NCBI GenBank assembly: GCA_037783415.1
Contig: JAZGTN010000022.1
Location: 6,608,001-6,672,000, forward strand
Direction: 5' to 3'
DNA length: 64,000 nt
From: Leptasterias polaris
Taxonomy: Eukaryota; Echinodermata; Asteroidea; Forcipulatida; Asteriidae
The notes beneath the pieces were generated by a model. That model had not been told where the DNA came from. It was given only the letters and a program-made list of their open reading frames with translations, and did not search any database. The translations under genes and the position numbers were made by a program. Every line of letters starts with the position of its first letter. The first letter of the stretch is position 1. Positions 19,855 through 30,352 of this stretch are shown here, piece by piece.

Positions 19855-20873
19855 CTTTCTTTCCCTAAAATCGTATTGACTTAACCTGTGACGTGTCTCT
19901 TTCGAAGACCATATGTTATTCTTAGAATTATCAAAAGCAGACAAATCCTATATCATATTAAAGCTTATGCCCTGACTTGAATTTTAGATGTAATTAGATT
20001 AAAAATCTTAATTAATTATTCACGTCACAGCTGTATGAATATTTAATTAGCCAATCTGATTTACACCATATCTCAAGAAGTAAACATCCGATCTTCAAAC
20101 TTTTTTCAGTTATGGCATCGTCTTGTATTGTAGATGTCGATTCCGGTCTAACATTTTTCGTCACGTCATCATGACGTCATTTGTAGGTGTTTTTTCTTTT
20201 CGTATAAAAAAAAACGTTTTAGTAACGTTTTGGTGGTTCAAACACAAACCATGGCTACGAAGCTGTGCTATTTGATTAGGTTCAGTCACCTACAATTGTT
20301 CAGTTAGCCTGGAATATGGTTCGCTACTTGTGAATGCCTGTTAAGAATAGGACTTATCACAGTTCGCCGAGAAGTAATCCTTAGATATTATTGACAAACA
20401 ATTTTAATTAATTATTCACGTGACAGCGGCATGAACATTTAATTAACCAAACTTGTTTCTGTCATATCTCAAGAAGTTTACATCCGATTTTCAAACTTTT
20501 TTCAGTTATAGACTCCTTGGATAGTGGAGATTAGCCATGGGTTACCGTGACCTATTGTTGACCTTTACTTCAAGGTCAACCGGAAGTGGGACCATATCTC
20601 AAGAACTACACACCCGATTTTCAAATTATTTTCATTCATAAACCCTTTGCCCATTAAATGTTACACAAGGTTTACCATGACCCCATGTTGACCTTTATTT
20701 CCGGTTTAAAACTTCCGGTCAACAAAAGAGCACAAAACTTGATATATTCATATATCTCCTGAACCACATGTCATAAGGTCGTAATGTTTGTGGTTTCTTG
20801 TAGCTTGGAAAGCTAGAAATTAAAAAAATTACCGGAACAGCTCTGTGATTGTTAGTTACAATCACTATCTCTA
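19725..20873 (+). mobile_element. Unclassified repeat with AGCTGTTCCGA hairpin and 393-bp duplication
   Basis: Begins with a LINE/SINE-tail-like phrase (TAAGCGCCATGAGCACTTTT then GTGCGCTTTATAA), then a perfect 11-bp stem with 8-bp loop (AGCTGTTCCGA / TCGGAACAGCT, 19768-19797) and an (ATT)n tract. Inside, the TTAATTATTCACGT...CATATCTCAAGAAGT...CATCCGA segment occurs twice, 393 bp apart (20010 and 20403), with a third partial copy at 20591. It ends near ACCGGAACAGCTCTGTGATT. No coding capacity; class unknown. Confidence 0.6.
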
Positions 20874-20934
20874 GTTTGTCATTATTATTATTATTATTAA
20901 TATTGTTATTGTTCCAAGTACAAAGTAATTAAAC

Positions 20935-21178
20935 AGATTGCATAAGTCTAAATATCTCCCTGATTGTTGCACAAAATCTCCCTGATTTCAAGCTGTAAAT
21001 GTTGCTCTGCTTTAATCTGATTTCAGATTTTATTTTTGTTTTGTCCTCAGAAAAATCAGCAAAGTTGTTATTAAATAACCTGAAAAGTCTATAAAAACCC
21101 ATACCATCCACATGTAGGTCAGCCTTTGTACTCAATTATGTTCCAATTTCCCCCCAAAGGCCAAATATCATGAATTTA
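20935..21178 (+). repeat. Dispersed repeat related to 3275-3470, with a CTCCCTGATT block
   Basis: The left part (ATATCTCCCTGATTGTTGCA, CTCCCTGATTTCAAGCTGTA) resembles the interior of the hAT-like element at 43458-43633. The right part matches the dispersed repeat at 3275. This suggests that the two modules come from one longer element. Confidence 0.55.
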
Positions 21179-21299
21179 GCATTCATGGAACAATTAAAGT
21201 GTATACTATTAAAGTTTACTATTAATAGCTTTTTCTTATTTTCCACACCATGTAAAGCTTCAAACACCACTTAATCAAAGTGTCATTGTAACAACTGAA

Positions 21300-21465
21300 G
21301 TTCAATGACAAATGTTGGGTTGTTTGTTTGTTTGTTGGGTTGTTGGGTTGGTTGGTTGTTTGTTTGTTTGTGTTTTTTTGTTTTTTGGGGGGTGTTTTGT
21401 TTGGGTTTTTTTTTTTTTTTTTTTTTTTTTTTGGGGGGGGGTTGTTTTGTGTGTGTGTTTTTTTA
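21300..21465. repeat. G/T low-complexity tract
   Basis: GTTT and GGTT repeats run into a T run of about 28 and then a G run of 9. Translations here are artefacts. Confidence 0.9.
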
Positions 21466-21543
21466 AACTTCCAAATTAACCAATGAGTTATCAAAACTGA
21501 AACGGCCCATTTGGTTTGAAAATCCCACTTCTAATATCTTAAA

Positions 21544-21571
21544 ACCCCAACCCCTAACCCTAAACCCCTAG
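21544..21571 (-). repeat. Short interstitial telomere-like repeat
   Basis: CCCCAACCCCTAACCCTAAA is a degenerate CCCTAA run of about four units. Compare the better array at 60009-60035. Confidence 0.55.
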
Positions 21572-21654
21572 AATAACACAGAAAATTGGCTCCTAAGAAG
21601 ACAAAATCACTACAACATTTACACTTTAATTAATCTGTAGTGCTACAAATGTAA

Positions 21655-22030
21655 AATGCTTTTTTAATAGATGTTAAATTTGCTTCATGGATAAATAATA
21701 TTACAATGTACCCATACACCGATATGTGTTTTAAAAGCACTGTATAGTCAGTGCTTTCCAGAGTCCTGTGAAAAAAAAATCCCCAGGCATACTACTCGGT
21801 TAGGATTCGAACCCATGACCTTTGCCTCTAGAGCAGATGTCTTACCAGCTACATGTAGACCACCAAATTTGTCCAGTAGCTATGGGCAGTTCGAATCCTA
21901 TCTTATAGCAGCAGGTATCGCAATGATGGTAATAGATGTTAAATTTGCATCGGGGATAAATAATATAATTTGTGTTTGCCCATAGACGATGTTTGTTTAG
22001 CACTGTATACTCACATATTCTAATTACATG
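21655..22030 (-). mobile_element. tRNA-derived SINE with a partial second copy, minus strand
   Basis: The head on minus is at 21801-21866 (GGTAAGACATCTGCTC, then TCATGGGTTCGAATCC). The body is 21700-21800 with the family's AGTCCTGTGAAAAA and CACCGATATGTGTT blocks, and the tail is ATAAATAAT. The tail and body recur at 21930-22020, giving two overlapping partial copies. Confidence 0.75.
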
Positions 22031-22285
22031 TAGACCAATAGGTGGTTGTATGGGTCAAAACTATTTCAAAATAGTATTTAAAAATTGTCTTTCAAGGCCC
22101 TGTAGATTGCACATATATACTGATTGAACAAAATTGAAAATGTTGAAAATTTTAAAACATTTAAATTCATGATACATGTAGTTGTATTTTTAAAGTTAGA
22201 TTTCTGTATTTTTTCAACCTCAGGCAAATCAGTGCGACTGATATTAATAGCCCAAAAAGTTATAAAAGAGGCCTACAAATACAAT

Positions 22286-22470
22286 ATCAGGGCCTGACGC
22301 TAAATGGAGGCAACAGAGGCAATTGCCTTCATGCCTTCGGTCATTGCCTTGGTGCCCCTTGAACTGTTCAAGTAGAAATTTCAATTTCCTCACAGAGGTG
22401 CCCTTTACAAGGAGAAAATGCCACGTGGTGCCCTTGCCCTTTCAATAACTAGGCCTCCATATGTATGTCA
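22286..22470. mobile_element. GAGGCAATTGCC-type repeat (type I), copy 1
   Basis: Starts CAGGGCCTGACGCTAAATGG and contains GAGGCAACAGAGGCAATTGC, then TTGGTGCCCCTTGAACTGTT. Related copies are at 23838-24003 (inverted), 27858-28023 and 48643-48745. Ends of CAGGCCTGGAATT type suggest a hAT-like MITE, short and non-coding. Confidence 0.55.
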
Positions 22471-22990
22471 GCCCCTTGTTCACTCAAAAAAAATTGCTAC
22501 TTTTTGTAGCGTCAAATGTCAACACATGTACAGTACATTTGTAGATAATTATGGCTATTACGAGGAGAAAATAAGGAGTTTTCCCTAAAATCTCTTGGAC
22601 TTATTGTTATAGTGTTTTACACTGCACTCTGCAAAGACAAATAAATGAAATTCAAACTAAAAATACATCACTTGTAGTACCTGGGCGTGTGATATGTGAA
22701 CATGTAGTACACCATGTACATGTACATTCAGTACAATTAGTTCAATGCTGTCAATCATAATAATGCACAATTGTGTAGAAATGAGATATGATATATGAAG
22801 TACACAATGATTCAATAATGAGCAGCAAATTAATGACAACATTTAGGTAAAATGTTAAGCGAAATGCTTTTCTTCACTAACCTCTGGACAGACAAACATA
22901 CAACCAAGGTACCATAAAATGGACATACATGTAGGACAAATGAAACAGACAAGACAAATGTGAGACGAGGCCAACATAGCTTACAAATTA
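22471..22990. other. No gene seen
   Basis: AT-rich with several TACATGTA palindromes (22708-22727, 22926). ORFs on minus match no family. Confidence 0.45.
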
Positions 22991-22992
22991 CA

Positions 22993-23368
22993 CAGGGCTC
23001 GAATTTTACACTGGACCACTGGCCCGAGGCCAGTAATTCTAGTGTTGGGCCAGTAAACTTATGACCGAACAAGTCCAATGGTCTTGTGTTTTTAAATTGA
23101 ATAACAGAAACAAATTAGGTTCAAGTGTTGACTTTGGGTCTGATAAATTATCTTTCAATTCCATGAGTAATCAAGTATACTCTTCTCTTACATGTACTTG
23201 TCTCAGTTCGGGTTCATATCAAAGCAGTCAAATGCATGTTAAACTGTGTCAGGAATTTTTAATTTTCACATTTTGAATCTGGTCTTGTAAAAAAACGTCT
23301 GGTCCAGTAAAGACTTTGAGCTACAAGCCCTGTAGTCTTGTGAATTTTCTCCCCAAATTCGAGCCCTG
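22993..23368 (+). mobile_element. 376-bp hAT-like element, copy B (best preserved)
   Basis: Perfect ends CAGGGCTCGAATTT and, inverted, AAATTCGAGCCCTG. TTACA at 22988-22992 and 23369-23373 is an exact 5-bp target duplication. Internal GGCCCGAGGCCAGTAATTCT and CTGGTCTTGTAAAAAAACG match copies A, C and D. No transposase remains. Confidence 0.9.
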
Positions 23369-23373
23369 TTACA

Positions 23374-23837
23374 CCTTATGAATATGACATACGCAGTGTA
23401 ATATTAACAAGTAGGTTGGGGGGGGAAAAACAGCAGATCAAGCAAACAGGTTGCGGATGTGGTACAGCTGACAGACCCTATGTGTATTGACACAGATTAT
23501 CCAATCAGCAGATTACATTCACAGATTCATCTCCTTCCATCCTGTCAATGGCATGTTCAATGATGCTAATAAGGCCCGTTTTCTACATCTTCATGGAGTA
23601 GCATTGTGGATGTGGACACCACTATCGACTGCCTATTTTCTTTTTGAGAGAAAAACACAAATTCATCACGGTAATGGTGGATAGTGATTGCCTTCAAAAC
23701 CCAGGAACATCGACCTAAAATATATTTCATGCATTTTTTGTAACAGTACACCATGGTTACAATACTTTTTTTTGGGGGGGGGGCAATTAAAGTTACATTA
23801 AATTTGTTTTCTGTATTAAAGGTTCACTTCTTCAGGC
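23374..23837. other. No gene seen
   Basis: Contains G runs at 23417-23424 and a T-run to G-run junction at 23767-23784. The small ORF pair near 23487-23754 has no recognisable domain. Confidence 0.45.
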
Positions 23838-24003
23838 CAAGAATTCATCTTTGAGAGGGCAAGGCCATTTTCATTTTGCAAAGGGCGCTTCCATTTGAAA
23901 ATCTTGAAGTCTATGAAAAACTTTTGAGGGGCACCAAGGCCAAGACCAGGGGCAACAGAGGTCATGACCTTATTGGCCTCTGTATAATTCCAGACTCTGC
24001 ACT
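23838..24003 (-). mobile_element. Type I repeat, copy 2
   Basis: On minus it reads AACAGAGGCCAATAAGGTCA, TTGGCCTTGGTGCCCCTCAA and CATTTTGCAAAATGAAAATGGCC-like text, matching 27858-28023 closely. Ends are CAGGCCAAGAATT and, inverted, AATTCCAGACTCTG. Confidence 0.6.
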
Positions 24004-24320
24004 TTACCATAATTTATAATAAAAAAACCATGTTTGGATGCGTTGAGTTTCAAACCTATTGTGTTGTCAAATTAAGGTGTTCAAAATACTATTTTACTAT
24101 TAGTTCTTTTCTTTCTTGAAGAAATTTTAATTTGAAAACATTGATAATTTTGAAGTGTTTCACAGTATTCAATATTCACTCTGGAAATGCAATGTAAAAG
24201 TACACACTTTGAATTGTCCGAGTATAAATTTGTTAAAGGGATATTGAAAATTTCGCATTTTTATTTTATTTTTATTGTTTAGTATTCCTCCAATGTAGTC
24301 AGAAGTATTTCTCGGTTTGT

Positions 24321-24668
24321 CAGGGCTCGAAATGTACACATGACCGCAGGCCAGAGGCCAGTGTTTTTAGCATCAGGCCAGTAAACGTAAGACCAGACAA
24401 GTCAGGCGATCTTCTGTTTATGAATAATTAAACCTAACCTCATCTTTAATTTAAAAAATGATGTTCAAAGGTTGACTATGGAATAAGGAATAAATAAAAA
24501 TAAATAAACTACCAAATTTTCTTTTTTAAATTGTGACGTTGTGCTTATAGTTATTTTTTATCATATTGATTCTGGTCTTGTCACAAATGTTCTGGTCGAG
24601 TACAAATTTTAAGCTACAAGCCCTGCAGTCTTATAGATTCCCCCCCCCCCCCCCAACTTCAAGCCCTG
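24321..24668 (+). mobile_element. 376-bp hAT-like element, copy C
   Basis: Left end CAGGGCTCGAAATGTACAC, right end ACTTCAAGCCCTG. TTTGT flanks it at 24316-24320 and, two bases offset, 24671-24675. It is shorter than A, B and D (348 bp) through internal loss. A C run of 14 sits near the right end. Confidence 0.8.
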
Positions 24669-24884
24669 CATTTGTACTGATCTTTGAACTACTGAAGCAC
24701 ACTAATCCTGATACTAATACTGACAAACAAATCCATCCATATTAATTAAAAACTCCTGATTACAATCTTGTATCTGACAAAGAATTCAATTAATCGAAAT
24801 CCATTTGCTGTGCACTGCATACCAGAATCAGATTATTGTAAATCCACACATGGTCTAGAACTAGTATTATAGACAACGCAATCA

Positions 24885-25125
24885 AATAGATAGGTTGCAA
24901 TATGACGTAAATCGGCCATCTTTGCGGGCAATTTGGAACACACAGTCATGCGTTACGCGTGAGAACGGTGTGCAGCATGCGCACATTTCACAAAACTCAT
25001 TGCATGATTGGTTAGTAAACGACGCGGCTGCGTTAATAATTTGAGCGCTTGACGCGCCTGCAAGCCAAAATGCGATTTGCCCGTAAAGATGGCGTCTACT
25101 GGGAACTATCTATATGGAGTGGTAG
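24885..25125 (+). mobile_element. TA-type MITE (ATAGATAG ends), copy 1
   Basis: Imperfect inverted ends TAGATAGGTTGCAATATGAC and, inverted, GTCTACTGGGAACTATCTA share a GCCATCTTT(G/A)CGGGCAA block. The core has GTCATGCGTTACGCGTGAGA and TGATTGGTTAGTAAACGACG. A copy in opposite orientation at 56604-56826 fixes the borders. It is CpG-rich relative to its surroundings. Confidence 0.8.
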
Positions 25126-25248
25126 ATTGAAGTGGAATGTGGCATATAAAGGCGCACGTAGTACCAAACATGTACTGTGCATACTTATGGTCATGCCATG
25201 GAAACGTTACTAATTTTGTATACCAATGGGTTTATCAAAGAGTAATTG

Positions 25249-25416
25249 ACTGCAGCAGGACTTGAACCTGTGACCTCCGGATTAACGTGTCAGCACTCTA
25301 CCAACTGAGCTATCTAGTCCAATTGGTGGTCTCCTATGGACTAGGGATAGATAAGTCAGTTGGTAGAGTGCAGGCATGATAATCCAGAGGTGACGGGTTC
25401 AGTTCCCCGCTCCAGT
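25249..25416. mobile_element. Head-to-head pair of tRNA-like sequences
   Basis: A minus-strand tRNA-like unit (25249-25320; GATAGCTCAGTTGGTAGAGT A box, CACAGGTTCAAGTCC B box) faces a plus-strand unit of the same kind (25339-25416; AAGTCAGTTGGTAGAG, then GACGGGTTCAGTTCCCC). About 18 bp separates them, so the region can fold into one long hairpin. Both have decayed ends and are SINE-like rather than working tRNAs. A related minus-strand unit is at 51492-51577. Confidence 0.7.
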
Positions 25417-25567
25417 AAATGTTTCTTTTTTCTACCCCAATTTATTAAGAATTTATCCAGTTAGTCCTGCTTGGGTAGTTTATTACTTAGTATCAACTTG
25501 AAACAGATAACATTTTTAGACATTTGGTGTTTAGTGTGTTGATAAGAAACAGTACGTATGTGGAATA

Positions 25568-25795
25568 CTATTTGTGTTTAACCCATACACCAATTTATGT
25601 TAAGCACTGTAAACTCGGTACTTTCCCCAAGTCCTGTGAAAAAAAAAATCCACATGTATATTACCCTGATGGGATTAGAACTCACAACCTCTGTGATTCT
25701 AGATGTCTTACCACTAGACCACCAAGCTTGCCTGATAGCTAAGTAAAGGCAGGTCGAAGCCTATAATTTTAACAGGTGGTAAATTCGCATCAGGA
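25568..25795 (-). mobile_element. tRNA-derived SINE, minus strand
   Basis: The head on minus is near 25672-25730 (CTAGTGGTAAGACATCTAGA A-box region; GAGGTTGTGAGTTCTAATCC decayed B box). The body includes TTTCACAGGACTTGGGGAAA on minus. Downstream CATCAGGATAAAGAATGTTA belongs to the tail of a second fragment. Confidence 0.75.
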
Positions 25796-26431
25796 TAAAG
25801 AATGTTATTTGTGTATAATGTTCTGATTCAATACCCACATCATACCGTTGGTATTTAAAGCAATGTGAAATGTCTCTCTAACCTTTGACCTTAAACTCAT
25901 TCATCTCATTTGCCGATCATTTAGGCCAAATAAAAAAAAATACCAGTTGATCGTCCTGATTTTTCCAAAAAGGAGGATGAGGGCCTTTTTATTTTTTATT
26001 TTTTATTTTTTCCCCAAGATGGCCGCCAAGTATTTAAATTCAAACAGGCCACCAATTCTTCAGTTTGAAATCACCGCTAACTTTCTTTATATCTATTTGT
26101 TGCATGAGAAGTTTACATCAAAAATTAAAATATATATGTCAAGGGTGGATTAAAAAAACAAACAATTTTTTTTTTTTTTTTTTTTGGGAAAAATCGAAGA
26201 AAAAAAAAAATGTAAAAAAGGATGCGGGCGGGGACGATCAACTGGTATTTTTTGTTACTTGGCCTTAGTCAGTACAGGTTTATGTTTGTTGAGGCACATT
26301 AATTACCTTCCTTCATGGCACAGTGTGCATGTACATTGTAGCACACATTTTCACATACTTTTTTTCCCTGCAATTGCTTTGGTTTTTCACAAAATATATA
26401 AGAATTGTTTCTTCCCTTCAAAATCATCCAG

Positions 26432-26526
26432 AGGATTTGGATTTCTCTGACGGATTAGACTCTGAAGCAGTGAATCCTTTAAAAAACTTGTCGCTTGATT
26501 TTGAAGGATTGAGGCTGTGTTCAGTA
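26432..26526 (+). CDS. Candidate internal exon of an unknown gene
   Basis: A T-rich tract (TTTTTTTCCCTGCAATTGC...TTCTTCCCTTC) leads to an acceptor (CATCCAG), and the exon ends at a consensus donor GTGAGT (26527-26532). The exon is 95 bp: two bases finishing a codon, then 31 codons. It reads DLDFSDGLDSEAVNPLKNLS and then LDFEGLRLCSV. The peptide is acidic then leucine-rich, as in many disordered or regulatory regions. Codon use is balanced and the exon is not in a repeat I can see. I do not recognise the protein. It could share a transcript with the possible first exon at 4464-4517. Confidence 0.4.
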
Positions 26527-26599
26527 GTGAGTATCAAGATGGGTTAGATTTAAAATTCCAACATATGCTTGGGTTTAGACCCTTGCGTAGGTCGCCAAC

Positions 26600-26970
26600 G
26601 CTGTTAAAAAGTACGTACACGCCACGCACAACATTCAGCCAATGAAAGGTCTTCCTTTGACCTCAGTGAGGCAGCTGTGTGAGCTTGGATGTCATATGCC
26701 AGCAAGGGATATATAGGAGATCGGATAAGGGGCACTCAGACACCCTCTCTCTTACCCCATGTCCTCCCATGTGCCCAAATACCCCCCCCCCCCCTGAAAA
26801 TGGCACTAAATTTGTCTCTGCTTGTAAAGAAATATTCATTGATGGAAATTGATGCCTCTTTAAAAACCAGCTGGTTTACATTCAGCGAAACCTACAGTCT
26901 AATTCATTTCAAGTACACCTGCAGTTCTCATTCAAGTTGAATGTGCTTACTGTATCTTAACCATTCTCTA
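26600..26970. other. No further exon seen
   Basis: The part at 26625-26680 (CACAACATTCAGCCAATGAA, CCTTTGACCTCAGTGAGG) resembles 5100-5160 and so is repeat-derived. A C run lies at about 26780-26793. Confidence 0.4.
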
Positions 26971-27423
26971 TTAGGGTCATACTTTGGTAATGACCCCGAA
27001 AACATTCATGATTGGTAAGCCTCCTTGTGATAAAGATGGTAATGGTAGTAAGCATCCTGCAAAGGTATTTGGACTGAAATGCCCTGCTGATAAGGAATCA
27101 ATGAAAGTATGTTGACAAATTTGAATCTCCAAAACTCACCACAAGGGTAGTTTATAGGAGAATCAAGTTTCTGTGGTGTCCAATTTCTTAATGATGCGGC
27201 AAGAGATGGGTTGGAACCCGCTGTCACCTCGCTAAACGTTGGTGGATTTGGCGTTCTTGATTAAATATCTGTGACAGAGTTTTTGCTTTTTTCTCAACAA
27301 TTAGACACTGTATTCAGCTGAAACTTTCGCAAGTGACTTTAGACTTTTATTGTATCGCTCTTGATATTTTTGCCTATAGTTACATCTGCATTATTTTAAC
27401 AAAAAACAATCATGACCCTACCG
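26971..27423 (+). mobile_element. TTAA-type MITE, type C, copy 1
   Basis: Ends AGGGTCATACTTTGGTAATG and, inverted, AACAATCATGACCCTACC. Internal landmarks are GATAAAGATGGTAATGGTAG, GTAAGCATCCTGCAAAG, CACCTCGCTAAACGTTGG and GTATTCAGCTGAAACTTTCG. All recur at 62551-62990 and in part at 32417-33059 and 42729-43148. Non-coding. Confidence 0.8.
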
Positions 27424-27857
27424 TAAAAAACTACAATTTGTACAGTGTAAACGATGACTATCAAACATATCTCTGAGTTGTTTAGTGATTGCAATTGATT
27501 TCTAGCCTGTCTAAACACCCTGTGAACACAAAACCCTGAAAACAGCTCCATAATGTACACATAGCCTTCACTTGCGATTTCTCTACACATTTTGTTGATT
27601 TCCCTGGTGATCTAGGATAAAAGTGACTACCGCTACTTTTTAGTATTTGTACATGTACGTTTGTACCACATGCACATGTACACTGTACATTTACTTAGTA
27701 CCTTTAGTGGGGCAGATAGAGAAGATATTTGGGGTAATTGTGCCTTTGATGGTACAAGCTTGGAATTTGGCGCAAAGTCAGAGTATGTAATGAGAAAGAT
27801 ATGTGGCTATATAGGGCCATCATAGATTTGTCCTTTGGAAAAGAAAATCTGTTGATG
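27424..27857. other. No gene seen
   Basis: AT-rich, with TACATGTACG and CACATGTACAC clusters at 27645-27690. No coding family. Confidence 0.45.
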
Positions 27858-28023
27858 CAGGCCTGGAGTAACAAGGCGGCCATGATGGCCATGGCCTCTG
27901 TGGCCTGGTCTTGGCCTTGGTGCCCCGGCAAAAGTTTCCCATTGACTTAAAGATTTTCAAATGGAAGTGCACTTTGCAAAATGAAAATGGCCTTGCCCTC
28001 ACTAAGTTGAAATTCTGGGCCTG
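27858..28023 (+). mobile_element. Type I repeat, copy 3
   Basis: Ends CAGGCCTGGAGTAAC and, inverted, GAAATTCTGGGCCTG, 166 bp. The interior is rich in GGCC (GGCGGCCATGATGGCCATGG). Flanks TTGATG and TTGGTA match only in part, so the target duplication is unclear. Best-bounded copy of the family. Confidence 0.65.
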
Positions 28024-28124
28024 TTGGTAAAATAACAAGCAATTTTCAAAACTTTAAAAATAGCTGCCATTGCTTGTTATTCTACCTAGAATTTTTTTAA
28101 AACTGTGATGGCCCTATAATAGTT

Positions 28125-28360
28125 TTAATAAGGATAACAATAAAATTATCATAGAGCGCCTTTTGCAAGGGTCTCAAGGTGCCTCACAAACAAATAAATA
28201 AATAAAAAATAAAACAAATTTATTTATCATGACCATGTTCCAAATTCCATGCTTGCTTCATCGCTAATAATAATAATAATAATATTTAAAATTTATATTG
28301 CGCCCCTTACATACAAAATGATCAAAGGCGCAGAACACATGTTAAAAAGCACAGAATGGA
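28125..28360 (-). mobile_element. LINE/SINE-tail-like remnants
   Basis: Two phrases resemble the common 3' end GGCGC...TATA...(ATT)n of marine-invertebrate retroposons. One is AGAGCGCCTTTTGCAAGG near 28154. The other is a (TAA)n run followed by ATTTATATTGCGCCCC and AATGATCAAAGGCGCAG near 28266-28334. Class uncertain. Confidence 0.45.
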
Positions 28361-29880
28361 AGAAAAAGAAAAAGAAAAAAGACTGATCACCAGGCCAGTG
28401 CCCAAACAAAAGTATGGGGATACGTCTGTCCCGCCAACAGTGAACTAATAGTTACTTATTACATAGGCCTATCCCTGCTGGCCTTACTTTGTTATTTTTA
28501 TGAATGAATGAATCTAGTGTTTCTGCAGTCAGTGAGTAGAGGCGTTGTTGCACATCACGTGCGTTGTTACACATCACGTGCGTCATCGGAGTCAAGTTGA
28601 CAGTTTGAGTGTTTTGCACTCGGCAATGTGAGGAGGTATTGACCTGTTTTGCCTGGTTTACATGGAGTGTTTGGACAGAAATCAATTGGAAATCAATCAA
28701 GGTGTTAATTTCACCTGTTTTCAGCAGTCGGGGCAATGTGATTGCCTTTTAACTCATTATAAACATCTTGTTTGCTAACAGAAACCGAACCATAAACTGG
28801 TTGCAAATAACATAATGATACTCTGTAAATCAATGTTTCAATTTTTCAATTTCTAACGCTTACTTCATTCAACTAAGGAAAAGTGACAGAATTGATAATT
28901 CCACACTAATTAGCCTTTTTTGAAATTATGGTTGGCACTGCAGGAGTGCATCGCACAGGAGTCTGTGTATTATTCAAAAGCACATTAGGGTCATAGTTAG
29001 AAAAAAAAGACTGAGTATTAAAGAAACCATTGGTATGGTATTCAAAACTTCCATTGCCTTCTGCCATGGTTCCCTTCTGTACTTTACATGAGCTACATGT
29101 AGCATGAAACAAGGCTACTAGGACCAGGGAAGGGACCATGGTCCTGAGGCTGGTTCTGAAATGGTCAACCACATTTTAGTCAACCAAATGGTCGACCAGT
29201 CTTGGTTCGAGTAGTCAATTTTTAGTTAACCGTGGTGCGCACTAGATAACCCACTTTCAATGCCTTCGTCATGTTTACTGATCATCTGTTATCATTGTAA
29301 TCAGTGTCATCAAGGCTCATATGTTTAATGTTTCACATGGTATGAACTTAACCTACAAATAAAAGAGTTCTATTTTCAGTGAATGGAATTTGAACTAAAA
29401 ATTGAAACTGAAATTGACATCTTTCAATAGTTTGTGCAATTCTCACGCATATTTGAACTGCCAAACCAAGTTGGTCCAATTATATTGAGTTTTACGTGTG
29501 CACAATTCTGTTTCTTCAAATATTTTTGTTTGACCTGGTTTATGGCTTAAAAGTTATATTATATTTTGGGGAAAGTAAAATCTAGCCATGAAATATATGA
29601 AAGTAAAATAAATTTGTCAAATCAACAAAGAAAACCTGATAGTAAGACTTGACCTCCGTTTCTGGTTCCTTGTAAACAATAAAGAATTTTGCACAACTGG
29701 CATTTATATATTAGATCATTAAATCTGTGTCTTGGTCGCACAAATTTGGGGGTGATTGGCAAATCAACAAATTATTTTTTATTTTTTATTTTTAATTTTT
29801 TATTTGAGATGTTTTATCGTTTTGATTTGTGTTCAACTTGCAGAGTCTATTTAGGATTTTAGCATTTTTAAATTCAGTAT
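28361..29880. other. Intergenic, no gene seen
   Basis: Holds a 22-bp tandem pair (GTTACACATCACGTGCG type, 28541-28582) with two CACGTG E boxes. A region near 29155-29235 has repeated GGTCAACCA, AGTCAACCA and GGTCGACCAG phrases that look like a decayed DNA transposon end. No coding family. Confidence 0.45.
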
Positions 29881-30352
29881 CTAGCTCTGCAATACATGAG
29901 CAGATCTGCTGATGTAGGGGAAGATCCACTGAGTTATTTTATTCACCATGGGCTGAGACTTGTTTGCCAGGAGGGCTTGGCTTCCACTAATCCAGTATGC
30001 TGTCATATAAACAGGGAAGGATTAGTGTTGCCAGGGGGGCCTTGTTGGTGGGCTCTTCCACATCCCTGGATCTGCCAGTGTTCCTCACACATTTTCAACA
30101 TGTTCATGATGATACATTGCTGCTACTGTTTGGTGAAATCAGTCCCTGAAGTATTGAATGCACCACACTGTATACTCCTTGTAGAAAGCCATTAGAACCC
30201 TCCTACATACAATGTACATGTACTCTAAGATGCCTCAGATTCTCCCATATGCCATGCACACAATGATGAATTAATCTACGCCACAGTTTCTTGTCACTGC
30301 ATTTGTATAAGTGATCAATCAGTGCCACTTATTGCCACTGCTGATATTGACC
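29881..30352. other. No gene recognised
   Basis: The plus-strand ORF 29896-30195 (99 codons) has no family match or splice context, so I treat it as chance. No repeat border is visible. Confidence 0.35.

Noticed and set aside
29896..30195. 99-codon ORF as a gene
   Set aside because: No domain, no splice sites, no promoter; composition is compatible with chance.
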